Part shown: positions 42,138 through 50,704 of the stretch, one piece after another
Layout of the letters: each line of letters begins with the position of its first letter
Position numbering within the stretch: the first letter of the stretch is position 1
Source of the DNA: Thiothrix phosphatis
Lineage (GTDB): Bacteria; Pseudomonadota; Gammaproteobacteria; Thiotrichales; Thiotrichaceae
Assembly: GCF_035668035.1 (NCBI RefSeq)
Contig: NZ_JAYMYJ010000029.1
Location: forward strand, 1-64,000
Length of the DNA: 64,000 bases
Direction of reading: 5' to 3'
The notes under the pieces: generated by a model
What the model was told of the DNA's origin: nothing
The model's input: only the letters and a program-made list of their open reading frames with translations
The model's database searches: none
Program-made: the position numbers and the translations under genes

Positions 42138-43532
42138 TCAGAAACTTGCACCTACTCCAGATGACGCCATTTTAACACCTTGCGCACCATCCTGTGATGA
42201 TGTTTGCGCAATTTGACGGCCTTCTATGGCTCCAAGCATTGTTGCGGCTGATGCACTTGACCCGTACTTTGCTTTAAATGAATCCTCACCGCGTCGTGCA
42301 ATTTCTGAAGTGTTTACCCCGTTCGCATCTTTGCTATCTTGGCCGTACCCGTACCACTTTATGGCATTACCAACCCCAAACTGTGATGCATGTAGGAATC
42401 CTGCCACCTTATGCGCTGGCGTCAAGTCGCTGATGATGCCAGCTTGACGACCAGCCATCAGGTTACGCTTTTGCCAACGGCGATATGCTTCCTTCTGGTG
42501 GCCTTCCGACTTCAGGAAGGATTCACGCCCACCGGCAATTGTCCAGTTTCCGGCATACTCCAAAAACTTGTTCCCAACAGGTTGCGCATCACACACCTGT
42601 TGCTTGATATATCCTGCGTCGCACAATGCAGGCGTACCCATTTGGAATCGACCAACATAACCGAGCTCATTGATGGCTTGCAGATCGCCTGTTCCACGCG
42701 ATTCTGAAGCGGCCACCACGTCTTGAAAGTATTCCCACATGGGCGCTGTCGTTGTTACGCCTACAACCGTCATAGGGTCGTAATACTCACCGTCAGCATG
42801 CTGCAACCCAAGATGCAGATGCGCTCCCGTGCTCCTTCCGGTACTTCCTACCTCTCCTATTTTCTGCCCGGTTGAAACCGCATCTCCCTGCTCAACATAC
42901 TGCTGACTCAAATGCAGATAAGACGATACCTCGCCATTTGCATGCTTGATCTTGATGTATTTTCCTGCTGCGTCGTCCTCGGCAACCGTGATAACAATCC
43001 CTTGCTGGATTGCAAGAACCTGAGTGCCTTCAGTGGCGGCGAAGTCAACCCCGTTATGCATCTTTCTAATTCCCAGCACCGGATGCACACGCATACCGAA
43101 CCCGCTTGTTACACGCGGCTTCCCGGAGAGCGGGAAGATATACGATGTTTCCCCGCCAGCGTACTCAATACCCCAATTGATTGCCTTACGTGCAGTCCAG
43201 TTTTCCAAGTCTTTGACAGTTCCCGATGTCCATACGAATGGATGCAACGCATTCCCGCCGGATAGTGAAAGTTCATAATTGGCGTGTTCATGCAGGGTGT
43301 TGATTCCTGGATAGACAACGGCAAGAGCCGCAGCAAACGATAAAGCCCATCCAATGCCCTGTTTCGCATCTTCAGCAGCATCGCGCATTGCATCAAAACC
43401 ATCCTTTTGCTGGCGTGACAACTCGGCAGTTTTCTTTTTCTGCTCCTGCAACTGGCGATTAATCCGTGCCATTTCGCGCAACAATTCCTTATGCGCATCA
43501 AGTTGTGCATTGCTTAAGGCCGCATCTGACAT
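42138..43532 (-). CDS. Membrane-anchored bifunctional wall hydrolase: M23 peptidase plus lysozyme-like domain
   Basis: 464 residues. N-terminal coiled coil (10-55), one membrane helix (about 60-75), M23/LytM metallopeptidase domain at 130-255 with zinc ligands H159 and D163 (HNGVD) and H240 (HLHL). The lysozyme/transglycosylase-like domain from about 267 has candidate Glu 277 (ESRG) and GYVGRFQMG. It should cut both peptide bridges and glycan strands from the periplasmic side of the inner membrane. Such two-domain hydrolases are typical of conjugation channels and some virion entry proteins, not of ordinary prophage lysis. The element has a separate endolysin and holin at 58.3-59.7 kb. Confidence 0.85.
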   Translation of the reverse strand: MSDAALSNAQLDAHKELLREMARINRQLQEQKKKTAELSRQQKDGFDAMRDAAEDAKQGIGWALSFAAALAVVYPGINTLHEHANYELSLSGGNALHPFVWTSGTVKDLENWTARKAINWGIEYAGGETSYIFPLSGKPRVTSGFGMRVHPVLGIRKMHNGVDFAATEGTQVLAIQQGIVITVAEDDAAGKYIKIKHANGEVSSYLHLSQQYVEQGDAVSTGQKIGEVGSTGRSTGAHLHLGLQHADGEYYDPMTVVGVTTTAPMWEYFQDVVAASESRGTGDLQAINELGYVGRFQMGTPALCDAGYIKQQVCDAQPVGNKFLEYAGNWTIAGGRESFLKSEGHQKEAYRRWQKRNLMAGRQAGIISDLTPAHKVAGFLHASQFGVGNAIKWYGYGQDSKDANGVNTSEIARRGEDSFKAKYGSSASAATMLGAIEGRQIAQTSSQDGAQGVKMASSGVGASF

Positions 43533-43545
43533 ATTTTTTCTCCTG

Positions 43546-43728
43546 TCAGATGAATCTCAGGAATGAAAGCAGGTCTTCAAACTTGGCTACCCAAGCGTAG
43601 ATTTCCTGCCCCCACTGCGATGATGCTCCTTGAAATGCGGCTGGAACTGCAAAACGCGCACACCAGACAACAGCAAGTGCAATGTATAGGCGATGCCAGT
43701 ATTTAAAGTGGCGGATTGCGGCTTTCAT
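43546..43728 (-). CDS. Small single-helix membrane protein
   Basis: 60 residues: basic N-terminus (MKAAIRHFKYWHRLY), one membrane helix (IALAVVWCARFAVPAAF), amphipathic C-terminus. ATG at 43728 overlaps the upstream stop (ATGA) and is preferred to a longer frame. Sits between the hydrophobic 182-residue protein and the wall hydrolase in one operon. Confidence 0.65.
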   Translation of the reverse strand: MKAAIRHFKYWHRLYIALAVVWCARFAVPAAFQGASSQWGQEIYAWVAKFEDLLSFLRFI

Positions 43729-44273
43729 TTGTTTTGCTTCCACACGTAACCGCTTGAGCAATTGCGCTGGCCTTTTTCAGTTGCATTCGCGTTGTTCCCT
43801 TGCCCGCACCACTCAAGCTCTGATGCATTCAGTGGGCGAACACGCAACCACCCATCAAAGCTGACACCGATAGCGCCATCTTTCGGATTTCCGTACTGCT
43901 GCGACCAACCTTCAGAAACGCCTTTTTGCGTAGCTGATGCCGCTGTAACTGCGGCTGACTTGACGCCTTGGGCAACACCAGCAGCAAAGCGACTGGCCTG
44001 ATTGCCATTGAAATTAACATTACCGTTTGCAAGCGCAAGCACCACAAGACCAAGACCCATGACGCCTGCCATCTTGTTTCCAGACGCTGCGAGGCCGACA
44101 CCGGAAGCACCTATAATCCCGGTCGTAATGATATTCACAGGAACGTTGCTTGAAACATCCAGAATAGGAACGCCGCCAGCAACTTGAGAAAGAATTGAAG
44201 CGCCAGCAGCCAGCGTAGCAATGCCGCCAACTCCAACGCTAAGAAGATTTGAATGCCCGCCAAATCCAGACAT
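43725..44273 (-). CDS. Hydrophobic Gly/Ala-rich membrane protein
   Basis: 182 residues. Two or three hydrophobic segments (LLSVGVGGIATLAAGASIL; VNIITTGIIGASGVGLAA; MAGVMGLGLVVLALANG), then a hydrophilic C-terminal domain with two Cys (LEWCGQGNN...RNCSSGY). First gene after promoter P2, with GAGGTATCAAGTC before ATG. Could be a pore or scaffold of the transenvelope complex. No family recognised. Confidence 0.7.
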   Translation of the reverse strand: MSGFGGHSNLLSVGVGGIATLAAGASILSQVAGGVPILDVSSNVPVNIITTGIIGASGVGLAASGNKMAGVMGLGLVVLALANGNVNFNGNQASRFAAGVAQGVKSAAVTAASATQKGVSEGWSQQYGNPKDGAIGVSFDGWLRVRPLNASELEWCGQGNNANATEKGQRNCSSGYVWKQNK

Positions 44274-44312
44274 GACTTGATACCTCTTTGTGTTTTTTAC
44301 TGTAATGTCTGG

Positions 44313-44356
44313 ATTATGGCTAATTTGACATTTATTTGTAAATCTTTTTTTTACAT
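44313..44356 (-). promoter_or_regulatory. Phage promoter-operator P2 (M23 unit)
   Basis: Minus-strand operator at 44337-44355, identical to P1 over 19 nt, TTTACA as -35, 18 bp spacer, -10 CATAAT at 44318-44313. Drives 44273 to 41817. Upstream CTTGTCGATTA is shared with P1 and P3. Confidence 0.75.
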
Positions 44357-44369
44357 AATCGACAAGCGG

Positions 44370-44558
44370 CTATCCACCTGCCCTACCGGCATCCTGGTGA
44401 TAGCGCTTTTTAGATACCAGCTCCCACCACTCCTTTCCATACAGTTCATTTTTAAGTGGGGCAACTCCTCCAGTTTTATCTAGTATCGCCTTGGCTTCTT
44501 CCTGGCTGAAATGCCAGGAAGATTGTCGATCAATCCCCCAAGTATGCAGCCCTGCCAT
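44370..44558 (-). CDS. Short phage protein downstream of the ATPase
   Basis: 62 residues, soluble (HFSQEEAKAILDKTGG...LYGKEWWELVSKKRYHQ). It overlaps the ATPase gene 3' end by 29 bp in another frame and ends just before P2. Unknown function; codon pattern consistent with a gene. Confidence 0.5.
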   Translation of the reverse strand: MAGLHTWGIDRQSSWHFSQEEAKAILDKTGGVAPLKNELYGKEWWELVSKKRYHQDAGRAGG

Positions 44559-45876
44559 AAGTTATCCTGTCACTGCCTCCAAACTTTGCCACAAAACCGC
44601 CTTCACGAGGCAAACCGGCGGCATCGTCACTATCAAGTGTCACCCGGCTTGAAACCGCGTTTGCATGGCTGAATGCAATGATGTTCCCGGCATTCGCTTT
44701 CAGTTCGCCAGGAATCACTGACGTATCAGGCCGTTGCGTACTTACCAAACCAAGCGCCCCTGCTGCGCGGTGCCGTCTGTAGATCGCTGAAATGTCGGCA
44801 ACAACCTGTTTTTTCAGTTCGCTAGTGCTGTAGGCGGCAACTTCATCAATGATGATTACCACCGGCCTTGCGTCATCGCCAATTCCTCCAACTTTCCTGT
44901 ACTGCCAGATGTTCTTTGACCCTGCTTTTGACATGCGCAGCTTGCGGGCAATAAGGTTATGCGTGTGCAATTCGTCAAGTGATTGCCCAGTTGGTTCTTC
45001 GGTAAGGTCGCGCAGCAGTTGCGCCCCTTCTTCCAGGCTTGTGATGTACGCACCTCCGGACCGACCGCAATTCTCTGCAAACACCCCCATATTGTCGTTC
45101 GGGTCTAGGATGTAGAGGATGGGATTAAGACCGGCTTCCACCAGTGATTTGATATAGACCATTGTCCATTCTGTTTTCCCGCTCCCTGTACTGCCTGCGG
45201 TGATCGTGTGAGGATTGATGCGCAGATCGGCAGTTAGGTACTTACCGCGAATGTCACGGCCAATTATCACAACCGGTTCGCCTTTTCGGATTGCGGAATG
45301 GTCAAATGGAACTGACTCCCATTGCGCTTGTGGAAGCGGAAGAAGGTAGGCTGACGCCCCCGCCTCAAACACTGGGATAAAATGCACTTCATCCCGTTGC
45401 AGCCCATGCTTGATTGCGATTGCAGACAGTATTGAATTTCTTCCCAATGATTCAGGGTCATCATTCCTCACCACCAGAACGCGGTATTGATCTGCAAAAC
45501 GCTGTTCTGCCACCAGTGATTCATCCCCCAGCTTTTTGCGAAGGACGCCGGTAGTATCCCAACAGACATCACCGCCCATGCTTGCGCCATCAACGGAAGG
45601 AGGCGCAAACAGCCAGCCGTTACGCTTTGAGCGTGTAGTTGCCATGTGCGCCATTCCAAGCACCGCCAATGATGACACCCCCGCCAAAATAGCTATTGTG
45701 TCGCTTGCGCCTATCATGCTGGCGGTTGCCCCAACACCAAGCACAGTGCCAAGCACGGCAGATGCAGGAAGCACGCCGCTTGTCATGGCTGCAACGGCCT
45801 CACTAATGCTCGGCATGATGCCAATGCGAGCCACATTCATGGCATCATCAATCTGTTTTTCTACTCTGTAATTCAT
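44530..45876 (-). CDS. FtsK/HerA-type DNA-translocating ATPase
   Basis: 448 residues. Two N-terminal membrane helices (about 35-57, 60-79) and a FtsK-like motor: IIGRDIRGKYLTADLRINPH, Walker A GSTGSGKT (228-235), Walker B VVIIIDEVAAYS, LVSTQRPDTSVIPGELKANAGN, then a final sensor segment. No gamma (KOPS-reading) domain is visible. Short membrane-anchored FtsK-like motors pump double-stranded DNA across a membrane (conjugative elements) or into membrane-containing capsids. The element has a separate, normal terminase at 59.9 kb, so this motor has another job. Confidence 0.88.
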   Translation of the reverse strand: MNYRVEKQIDDAMNVARIGIMPSISEAVAAMTSGVLPASAVLGTVLGVGATASMIGASDTIAILAGVSSLAVLGMAHMATTRSKRNGWLFAPPSVDGASMGGDVCWDTTGVLRKKLGDESLVAEQRFADQYRVLVVRNDDPESLGRNSILSAIAIKHGLQRDEVHFIPVFEAGASAYLLPLPQAQWESVPFDHSAIRKGEPVVIIGRDIRGKYLTADLRINPHTITAGSTGSGKTEWTMVYIKSLVEAGLNPILYILDPNDNMGVFAENCGRSGGAYITSLEEGAQLLRDLTEEPTGQSLDELHTHNLIARKLRMSKAGSKNIWQYRKVGGIGDDARPVVIIIDEVAAYSTSELKKQVVADISAIYRRHRAAGALGLVSTQRPDTSVIPGELKANAGNIIAFSHANAVSSRVTLDSDDAAGLPREGGFVAKFGGSDRITYGRAAYLGD

Positions 45877-45881
45877 GGCTA

Positions 45882-46823
45882 TTATTCTCCATGTTCTATT
45901 TGTTGTGTTTTCGCTGGTTCAGACGGGAACTGTCCGGCCTGATTATTTGCTGGTTGATTTACACTGGCTGCAACTGCCAGAAGGCCAATAATTCCAGCAC
46001 CCCACATCCAACCTTTTGCGCTTCCCCATTGCCCGGTTGTCATGTACGGGTCAACGTCGTTGCGCATTTGCGCGGCCTTGCGACGCGCCTGCATTTCCTT
46101 CCTTGCCAAGTCTTCATCCCTCTTGGCTGCATCCAGACGGCGGCGGGCTTCCTTGCCCTTATCGGTCTGTTCAAAGCGTTCGTGACGGGTAACGTTGCCG
46201 GTTTTGTCGATGGTGACGTAAGGCGATTGGGTGATACATCCAGCCAAATGGGCTACACCTACCTTACACGCCACACCCCCCGCCCGTACCCCCGTGGCTA
46301 CTGCATGGGTTATACGCCGGGTATGACATCCAGCCGCTAGTTTTAGCTCGTCAATAATTGCAAAACGCAGGGTGTTCTCCTCTGTTTTTACGATTAAACC
46401 AACGTCCTGTAATAGCTGGCTTGCTTTTGTATTCACCTGCCTATCTGATAGTTTATCCATCAATGCGCGGATTTCAGACAGCGTTACAGGCTCACCAGGG
46501 ACAAGCTCCAGGGCTACAGACTTCATGCCTGAGACATACGCCATGATCGCCGCCTGATCTGTCCCTGTAACCTCTAAAACAAGGCTTATAACCCGCTTTG
46601 CCTTTAGTAAATTAATTGCTTCTTCCCTTGCCTTGGCAATAATTACGGCTTGCTTTTTCGCCTTTTCCTCTTCCGCCTTCGCCGCCTTAATATATTCATT
46701 CTCAATATCATCTGTATAATTTTTAGGCGTAATAGACCCGTAATGGGGGCGTAACGGCTGATTTTGCCCATTTTGGCGGGTATCGGACACCTCCGAAACG
46801 ACTTTTAGGGTTGGCTTGCTCAT
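45882..46823 (-). CDS. Phage left-arm protein with C-terminal membrane helix
   Basis: 313 residues. Charged coiled coil (about 45-75: AAKAEEEKAKKQAVIIAKAREEA), a helical middle with HTH-like features (VNTKASQLLQDVGLIVKTEENTLRFAIIDEL), Cys-containing segment, basic region, and a membrane helix near 275-293. Stop is 5 bp from the ATPase start. No family recognised. Confidence 0.7.
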   Translation of the reverse strand: MSKPTLKVVSEVSDTRQNGQNQPLRPHYGSITPKNYTDDIENEYIKAAKAEEEKAKKQAVIIAKAREEAINLLKAKRVISLVLEVTGTDQAAIMAYVSGMKSVALELVPGEPVTLSEIRALMDKLSDRQVNTKASQLLQDVGLIVKTEENTLRFAIIDELKLAAGCHTRRITHAVATGVRAGGVACKVGVAHLAGCITQSPYVTIDKTGNVTRHERFEQTDKGKEARRRLDAAKRDEDLARKEMQARRKAAQMRNDVDPYMTTGQWGSAKGWMWGAGIIGLLAVAASVNQPANNQAGQFPSEPAKTQQIEHGE

Positions 46824-46849
46824 TACATTAATACCTCTATTATCCTGCG

Positions 46850-47941
46850 TTATTTCTGCTTGAAGCCTTCGATGCTAATCACCTTGTCACTTTCTGACAA
46901 TTGGAAGCGCGGCGCGTCTTTCGGGTAAACGTAACGGGTTGAAGCGCCCTCCCCAGCTTTGATCAATGCTCCACATTTAACCGCCTTGTCACGCGCATTC
47001 TTGGCCTTGCGCTCCCCGCAATGTGCATACGCCATGATCGCCTGATTCGTGACTCCATTTGACTGGTCAGACGGAATAAGCTCTCCGATAATAGCCTTCA
47101 ACGGGTCAATTGCCGTGTGATGCTTAATTTTTGCCGGGTCTGACATCGGGTCTGACATGGGTATGACGTTTTCAGACGCGGATTGGACGCTGTTACCACC
47201 TGTCAGACCCGATTTTTCAGAGCGGGTAGGACGGTAAAAGCTGGCAAGCAACAGCAGCACCGGGGCTACGACTTCATAAGCAGCCGACTGCACCCATCGC
47301 GTGATTGTCGCCTGTTTGCTTTCTATGATCGACTCAACTTTAGCCAGCACTGGAGCGGTAAAAACCTCTGCGGTTTCCTTTGCTGGCTGTGGTTCCGCTA
47401 CCTGCAAAGCGGTCATCTGTTCCAGTAGCGCGGCATACTCTGACGGGTTTTTCTTCTTGCTGGTACTGCGCATTTCTTCCGTTACCTGTTCAAGCATTGC
47501 AAGGCGTTTTTCTTCCCGCGCTTGCCATGCCTTGCGGCTCTCTGCATTTTCCGTGTCAATACGCGCTTTTTCTGCATCCATTCGATCCTGATAATTTTCA
47601 AGCGCAATACGGTTAGATTCTTCGATTGTTTTATTTTTAATTTCTGCCTGTTCTGTTGCCTGCTTTGCGGCAATGGCTGCTGACGAAGAGTTGATGGCAA
47701 GGATGGAGGCGGCAGAAAAAACCACGGCAGCGGCAAGCCCAACGTCACGGGCTTTTACCGGCTTGCCTGAATCAAACGCGGTATGCCACCCTGCAAAGAT
47801 CGTTGCAGAGATTCCGGCAGTCAGCAGCCATCCACCAGCAGAGCCGAAAGAAGCAATGGCGATGGGTGCGGCTTTCACTGCACCCGTGCCAGCCACTACA
47901 GCGGCGGCGGCAACCAGCGGGTAATAGATTGCCTTGCTCAT
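46850..47941 (-). CDS. Membrane coiled-coil protein of the ATPase operon
   Basis: 363 residues from ATG 47941. Three N-terminal hydrophobic segments, a long coiled coil (about 90-170) that may sit on the opposite side, another membrane helix near 225-245, and a C-terminal cytosolic domain with a winged-helix look (TNQAIMAYAHCGERKAKNARDKAVKCGALIK). ATGA overlap with the HNH-like gene decides the start. Unknown family; probably a structural part of the translocation module. Confidence 0.72.
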   Translation of the reverse strand: MSKAIYYPLVAAAAVVAGTGAVKAAPIAIASFGSAGGWLLTAGISATIFAGWHTAFDSGKPVKARDVGLAAAVVFSAASILAINSSSAAIAAKQATEQAEIKNKTIEESNRIALENYQDRMDAEKARIDTENAESRKAWQAREEKRLAMLEQVTEEMRSTSKKKNPSEYAALLEQMTALQVAEPQPAKETAEVFTAPVLAKVESIIESKQATITRWVQSAAYEVVAPVLLLLASFYRPTRSEKSGLTGGNSVQSASENVIPMSDPMSDPAKIKHHTAIDPLKAIIGELIPSDQSNGVTNQAIMAYAHCGERKAKNARDKAVKCGALIKAGEGASTRYVYPKDAPRFQLSESDKVISIEGFKQK

Positions 47942-48267
47942 GCAGCACCCCGCACGAACAGGCCGAAGGTGATCTTGTGGAATGACCACCACAGAAAGAA
48001 ATCGAAAGGCGTGTTGTAACGGACGCCAGCCCACTTGTGGTAACTGGTATGCTCGGCATCGGTAAGCAATACGCCGTTCCATGCGGCACCAGCAAAGACC
48101 GGGAAAGACGCCACATTGAACAGGTGATGCGCTTCCAGCTTGCGAGTGTCACCACTCAATACAGACCGTGCGGCGCAGCGTCTCATGACAGCCTTGCGCC
48201 ATTCTGCCTGAGCTTTCCTGTCACGCTTTCCTGTAAGTAAAATCTTGATGATGTTGAAAAACTGCAT
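47938..48267 (-). CDS. HNH-nuclease-like small protein
   Basis: 109 residues. LEAHHLFNVASFP...WNGVLLTDAEHTSYHKW has the order His-His, Asn, His-x3-His expected of an HNH core, but zinc-knuckle cysteines are absent. A role as nicking or processing nuclease for the adjacent DNA motor is possible, not shown. First gene after promoter P3, with GAGGTATCAAGTCA before ATG. Confidence 0.6.
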   Translation of the reverse strand: MQFFNIIKILLTGKRDRKAQAEWRKAVMRRCAARSVLSGDTRKLEAHHLFNVASFPVFAGAAWNGVLLTDAEHTSYHKWAGVRYNTPFDFFLWWSFHKITFGLFVRGAA

Positions 48268-48300
48268 TGACTTGATACCTCGTTTTTTGGTTATTCATTA

Positions 48301-48342
48301 ATAGTATCAAATGACAAATTATTGTAAATCTTTTTTTTACAT
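48301..48342 (-). promoter_or_regulatory. Phage promoter-operator P3 (ATPase unit)
   Basis: Minus-strand operator at 48323-48341, identical to P1 and P2, TTTACA as -35, 16 bp spacer, -10 TACTAT at 48306-48301. Drives 48267 to 44370. Confidence 0.75.
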
Positions 48343-48390
48343 AAACGACAAGTGGTTGAGCTACCGACTCAGGACATAAGCTACGGACAC

Positions 48391-48424
48391 AAAAAAGCCC
48401 GGTACACGACGGCATACCGGGCTT
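48391..48424 (-). terminator. Minus-strand terminator shielding P3
   Basis: Stem AAGCCCGGTA / TACCGGGCTT with a 10-nt loop followed on the minus strand by TTTTTT. It would stop transcripts coming leftward from the repressor gene before they enter the P3 operon. Confidence 0.8.
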
Positions 48425-48569
48425 GCCGCACAGGAAGAGGTATCAAGTCAAACCCGCGCAACGGGTGCATGATACATCAACAGATCACAAATTACTTGAA
48501 AAGTACCCATCTGCATGTCAGCTTATAAAGTAAAATTTACACACAAGACAACCGGTCTATAGGGCTAAC

Positions 48570-49403
48570 ATGAAACTGAAAAACTACACGATATTGCCGA
48601 CAATGCTGGCTATCTCAATGCTTCATGGATGCGGAGAGCCGCGCATAGACTCAACATCTGACGACGCCTTTAAATCCTCGCTATCCAGCGTCAGGGCATC
48701 CATGACCGCAGATCAACAGAAAGAGCTTGATCATGAAATTACATCCATGATCATCGGCAGTGTAGGAGACTTGTTTTCACGCAATGACAGCCAGCAAAGC
48801 AAGTTTTCAGAATTAAAAACCCGCCTTGATGGCAAGACCGGGAAAGAAGCCCTGGAAGAGTTTAAACTGATGCGGATTGCTTCAATCGATAAAGAAAAAT
48901 CAATAAAAGACAAAGAGATAACTGATCTAAAAAGGAAATCGTCAGAACTTGCACAGCGCATTGCGCAAGCCGCAAGCGCCAAGACAAGCCTAGAAAAATT
49001 CAAGGTCTTATCATCCAGTTTCTACTTCGATAAAAACAGCCTACTGCATGACGCGATCATTGAAGTAACTGTTAAAAACGACACGTCAACACCAGTTGCA
49101 ACGGTATATTTCTCGTGCACACTATCGTCTCCAGGACGATCTGTTCCATGGGTATCTGATGATCTTGTCTATCAGATCCCTGGCGGTATTGAGCCGGGAG
49201 AGCAAGCTACTTGGAAGCTATCACCTAATATGTTCTCGCAATGGGGGAACGCTCCACGAGACAGGAATGACCTTGCCATTGCCATTACGCCATACCGTCT
49301 TGATGGCGGCGATGGAGCGGTGATACTAAATTCACTCCCAAGCAAATCCGACATTGATGAACTTGAGCGAGTGAAAGCCAGGATAACCGCCATTTCTCCT
49401 TAA
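48570..49403 (+). CDS. Lysogeny-expressed lipoprotein (moron), DUF6694-like
   Basis: 277 residues. Lipoprotein signal with HGC lipobox, then EPRIDSTSDDAFKSSLSSVRASM, which resembles DUF6694 lipoproteins, a coiled coil (about 110-145) and a beta-rich C-terminal domain. A lone plus-strand gene between the P3 operon and the oppositely oriented repressor gene, the usual place of morons. Possible roles are superinfection exclusion or host surface change. A TTTACA-16-TATAGG pair at 48536-48563 would give a nearly leaderless message. Confidence 0.7.
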   Translation: MKLKNYTILPTMLAISMLHGCGEPRIDSTSDDAFKSSLSSVRASMTADQQKELDHEITSMIIGSVGDLFSRNDSQQSKFSELKTRLDGKTGKEALEEFKLMRIASIDKEKSIKDKEITDLKRKSSELAQRIAQAASAKTSLEKFKVLSSSFYFDKNSLLHDAIIEVTVKNDTSTPVATVYFSCTLSSPGRSVPWVSDDLVYQIPGGIEPGEQATWKLSPNMFSQWGNAPRDRNDLAIAITPYRLDGGDGAVILNSLPSKSDIDELERVKARITAISP

Positions 49404-49460
49404 ACCCGCTCCCAATATTCACCGCACCTGCCGCACCTAAACAACCGCGTACCCTCCAGA

Positions 49461-49495
49461 CTGACCCGGACAAACCGCCATTGGTGGCGGGTCAG
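49461..49495. terminator. Hairpin between convergent moron and repressor genes
   Basis: 8-bp stem CTGACCCG / CGGGTCAG enclosing a second CCGCCA/TGGCGG-like hairpin. No T-run. Probably ends both genes; the rest of the 148-bp gap shows nothing else. Confidence 0.5.
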
Positions 49496-49551
49496 CCTGC
49501 ATAGCCACCAATTAACGGCAGTTGAAAGGCGACGCTTTACAATCTCCACCC

Positions 49552-50199
49552 TCACAAATCACGCCTTCCCTGCCACACATACACGACGCGCCCGGCAAGC
49601 TCAAGCTTGCTGGTCTTCATCTTCATGGCCTGGAACCTGTCATTGTCGTAGGTGATGTGAACAGAATCTCCATCAGGCTCATACTGTACCCGCGCAATGC
49701 TTAAGGCTCCTCCTTTTCCTTCAATCCCGTACAGGCCGTTTACGTGAGTTCTTCCAGCCCTGTCAATCACAACGAGATCGCCGCGATTGATCGTGGGCTG
49801 CATTTCTGTCGATTCCATCCTGTAGATTTCATAATCACCCCTTTCGGGGTTCACACCAAAGATTTCCGCCAGCCATTCCCCACGGCATAGCAGACTTTCA
49901 TGCTTAAGTCTGTCTCCCTCTGTCATATCCCTATAGTCACCCTGTTTAAAAATTGGTATTACTACCTGACCCGGCGAAACATTCACCGCCCCCGGCCTGC
50001 CGTATTCTCCGTGTTGTAGCCACTGTGGATCGCAAGCAAGGAACTTTGCGGCAACGAATAAATATTTATTAGGCACTTTGTCACGCCGCGTCCAGCCGTA
50101 AATGCTCTGTCTATCAAGCCCAAGTTCGCGCGCTAAATCGGAGAAATTCAGCTTCATTTCATCAAGTCGGGTTTGCAGCCGATCTTTTAATGTTTCCAC
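49552..50199 (-). CDS. CI-like phage repressor without autocleavage residues
   Basis: 215 residues, GTG start at 50199 behind GAGGTATAAGTA. N-terminal HTH (MKLNFSDLARELGLDRQSIYGW), C-terminal S24/LexA-like dimerisation domain (GDYEIYRMESTEMQPTINRGDLVVID). In the S24 family the nucleophile lies in DSMxPT and the Lys in a KRL-type strand. Here the positions read TEMQPT and IARVQ, so Ser is Glu and Lys is Ala. Most likely it cannot be cleaved by RecA. Probable master repressor of the TGTAAA-N7-TTTACA sites. Confidence 0.85.
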   Translation of the reverse strand: METLKDRLQTRLDEMKLNFSDLARELGLDRQSIYGWTRRDKVPNKYLFVAAKFLACDPQWLQHGEYGRPGAVNVSPGQVVIPIFKQGDYRDMTEGDRLKHESLLCRGEWLAEIFGVNPERGDYEIYRMESTEMQPTINRGDLVVIDRAGRTHVNGLYGIEGKGGALSIARVQYEPDGDSVHITYDNDRFQAMKMKTSKLELAGRVVYVWQGRRDL

Positions 50200-50473
50200 T
50201 ACTTATACCTCATTTTGTGATTTTACTGTAAAAAAATTGTATTCGTAATTGCTTCCTTTGCGCTATGAATGTTTTTTGAGACAGGAATAAACTTTTGTTT
50301 TACTCATTGCCGATAAGTTATGTGTAATTATTGATCATTAATATCATTAAACTAATGTTTTACACTGTTTTATCGACTTTTTGGCGCATAATGAGTAAAC
50401 TTTACATTTACATATAGGCGGTTTTATGTAACCATGGGATCATCAACAACAAATCACAGCGAGGTAAAAAAAC
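50200..50473. promoter_or_regulatory. Lysis-lysogeny switch region with operator
   Basis: AT-rich 274-bp region between repressor (minus) and cro-like gene (plus). AGTAAA-CTTTACA-TTTACA at 50394-50412 matches the TGTAAA-N7-TTTACA operator with one mismatch. Further half sites: TTTTACTGTAAAA at 50221, TTTTAC at 50309 and 50359. This arrangement supports autoregulation of the repressor and control of the rightward early operon. Confidence 0.65.
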
Positions 50474-50704
50474 ATGAGCGAATTACAGAAAGCGTTCTTT
50501 CTGATCTCAGGAAAGCATGAGCAGCGAGGACAAAAGGCAGCCGTCGCCCGCGCAATGGGAATAACGCGGATGGCAGTTAACAACTGGTTCAGCCGGGGAA
50601 TAGATGGGGCTGCGGCAGTGTCAATCTGGAAAGCATCAGGGCGGCGGATTGACTTGGTTCGGCTCGTTGAGGAAGGAGAGGAAATGAAGAGGAGAGCAGC
50701 ATGA
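50474..50704 (+). CDS. Cro-like HTH protein
   Basis: 76 residues. GQKAAVARAMGITRMAVNNWFSRGIDGAAAVSIWKASGRRIDLVRL is the YdaS/Cro-type HTH in which the N-terminal helices directly form the DNA-binding unit. GCGAGGTAA precedes ATG. Divergent from the repressor and overlapping the next gene by 4 nt, the classical Cro position. Confidence 0.85.
   Translation: MSELQKAFFLISGKHEQRGQKAAVARAMGITRMAVNNWFSRGIDGAAAVSIWKASGRRIDLVRLVEEGEEMKRRAA

Noticed and set aside
44530..45876. Zot/pI ATPase of a filamentous phage
   Set aside because: Walker and post-Walker motifs match the FtsK/HerA branch (GSTGSGKT, STQRPDTSVIPGELKANAGN), not Zot.
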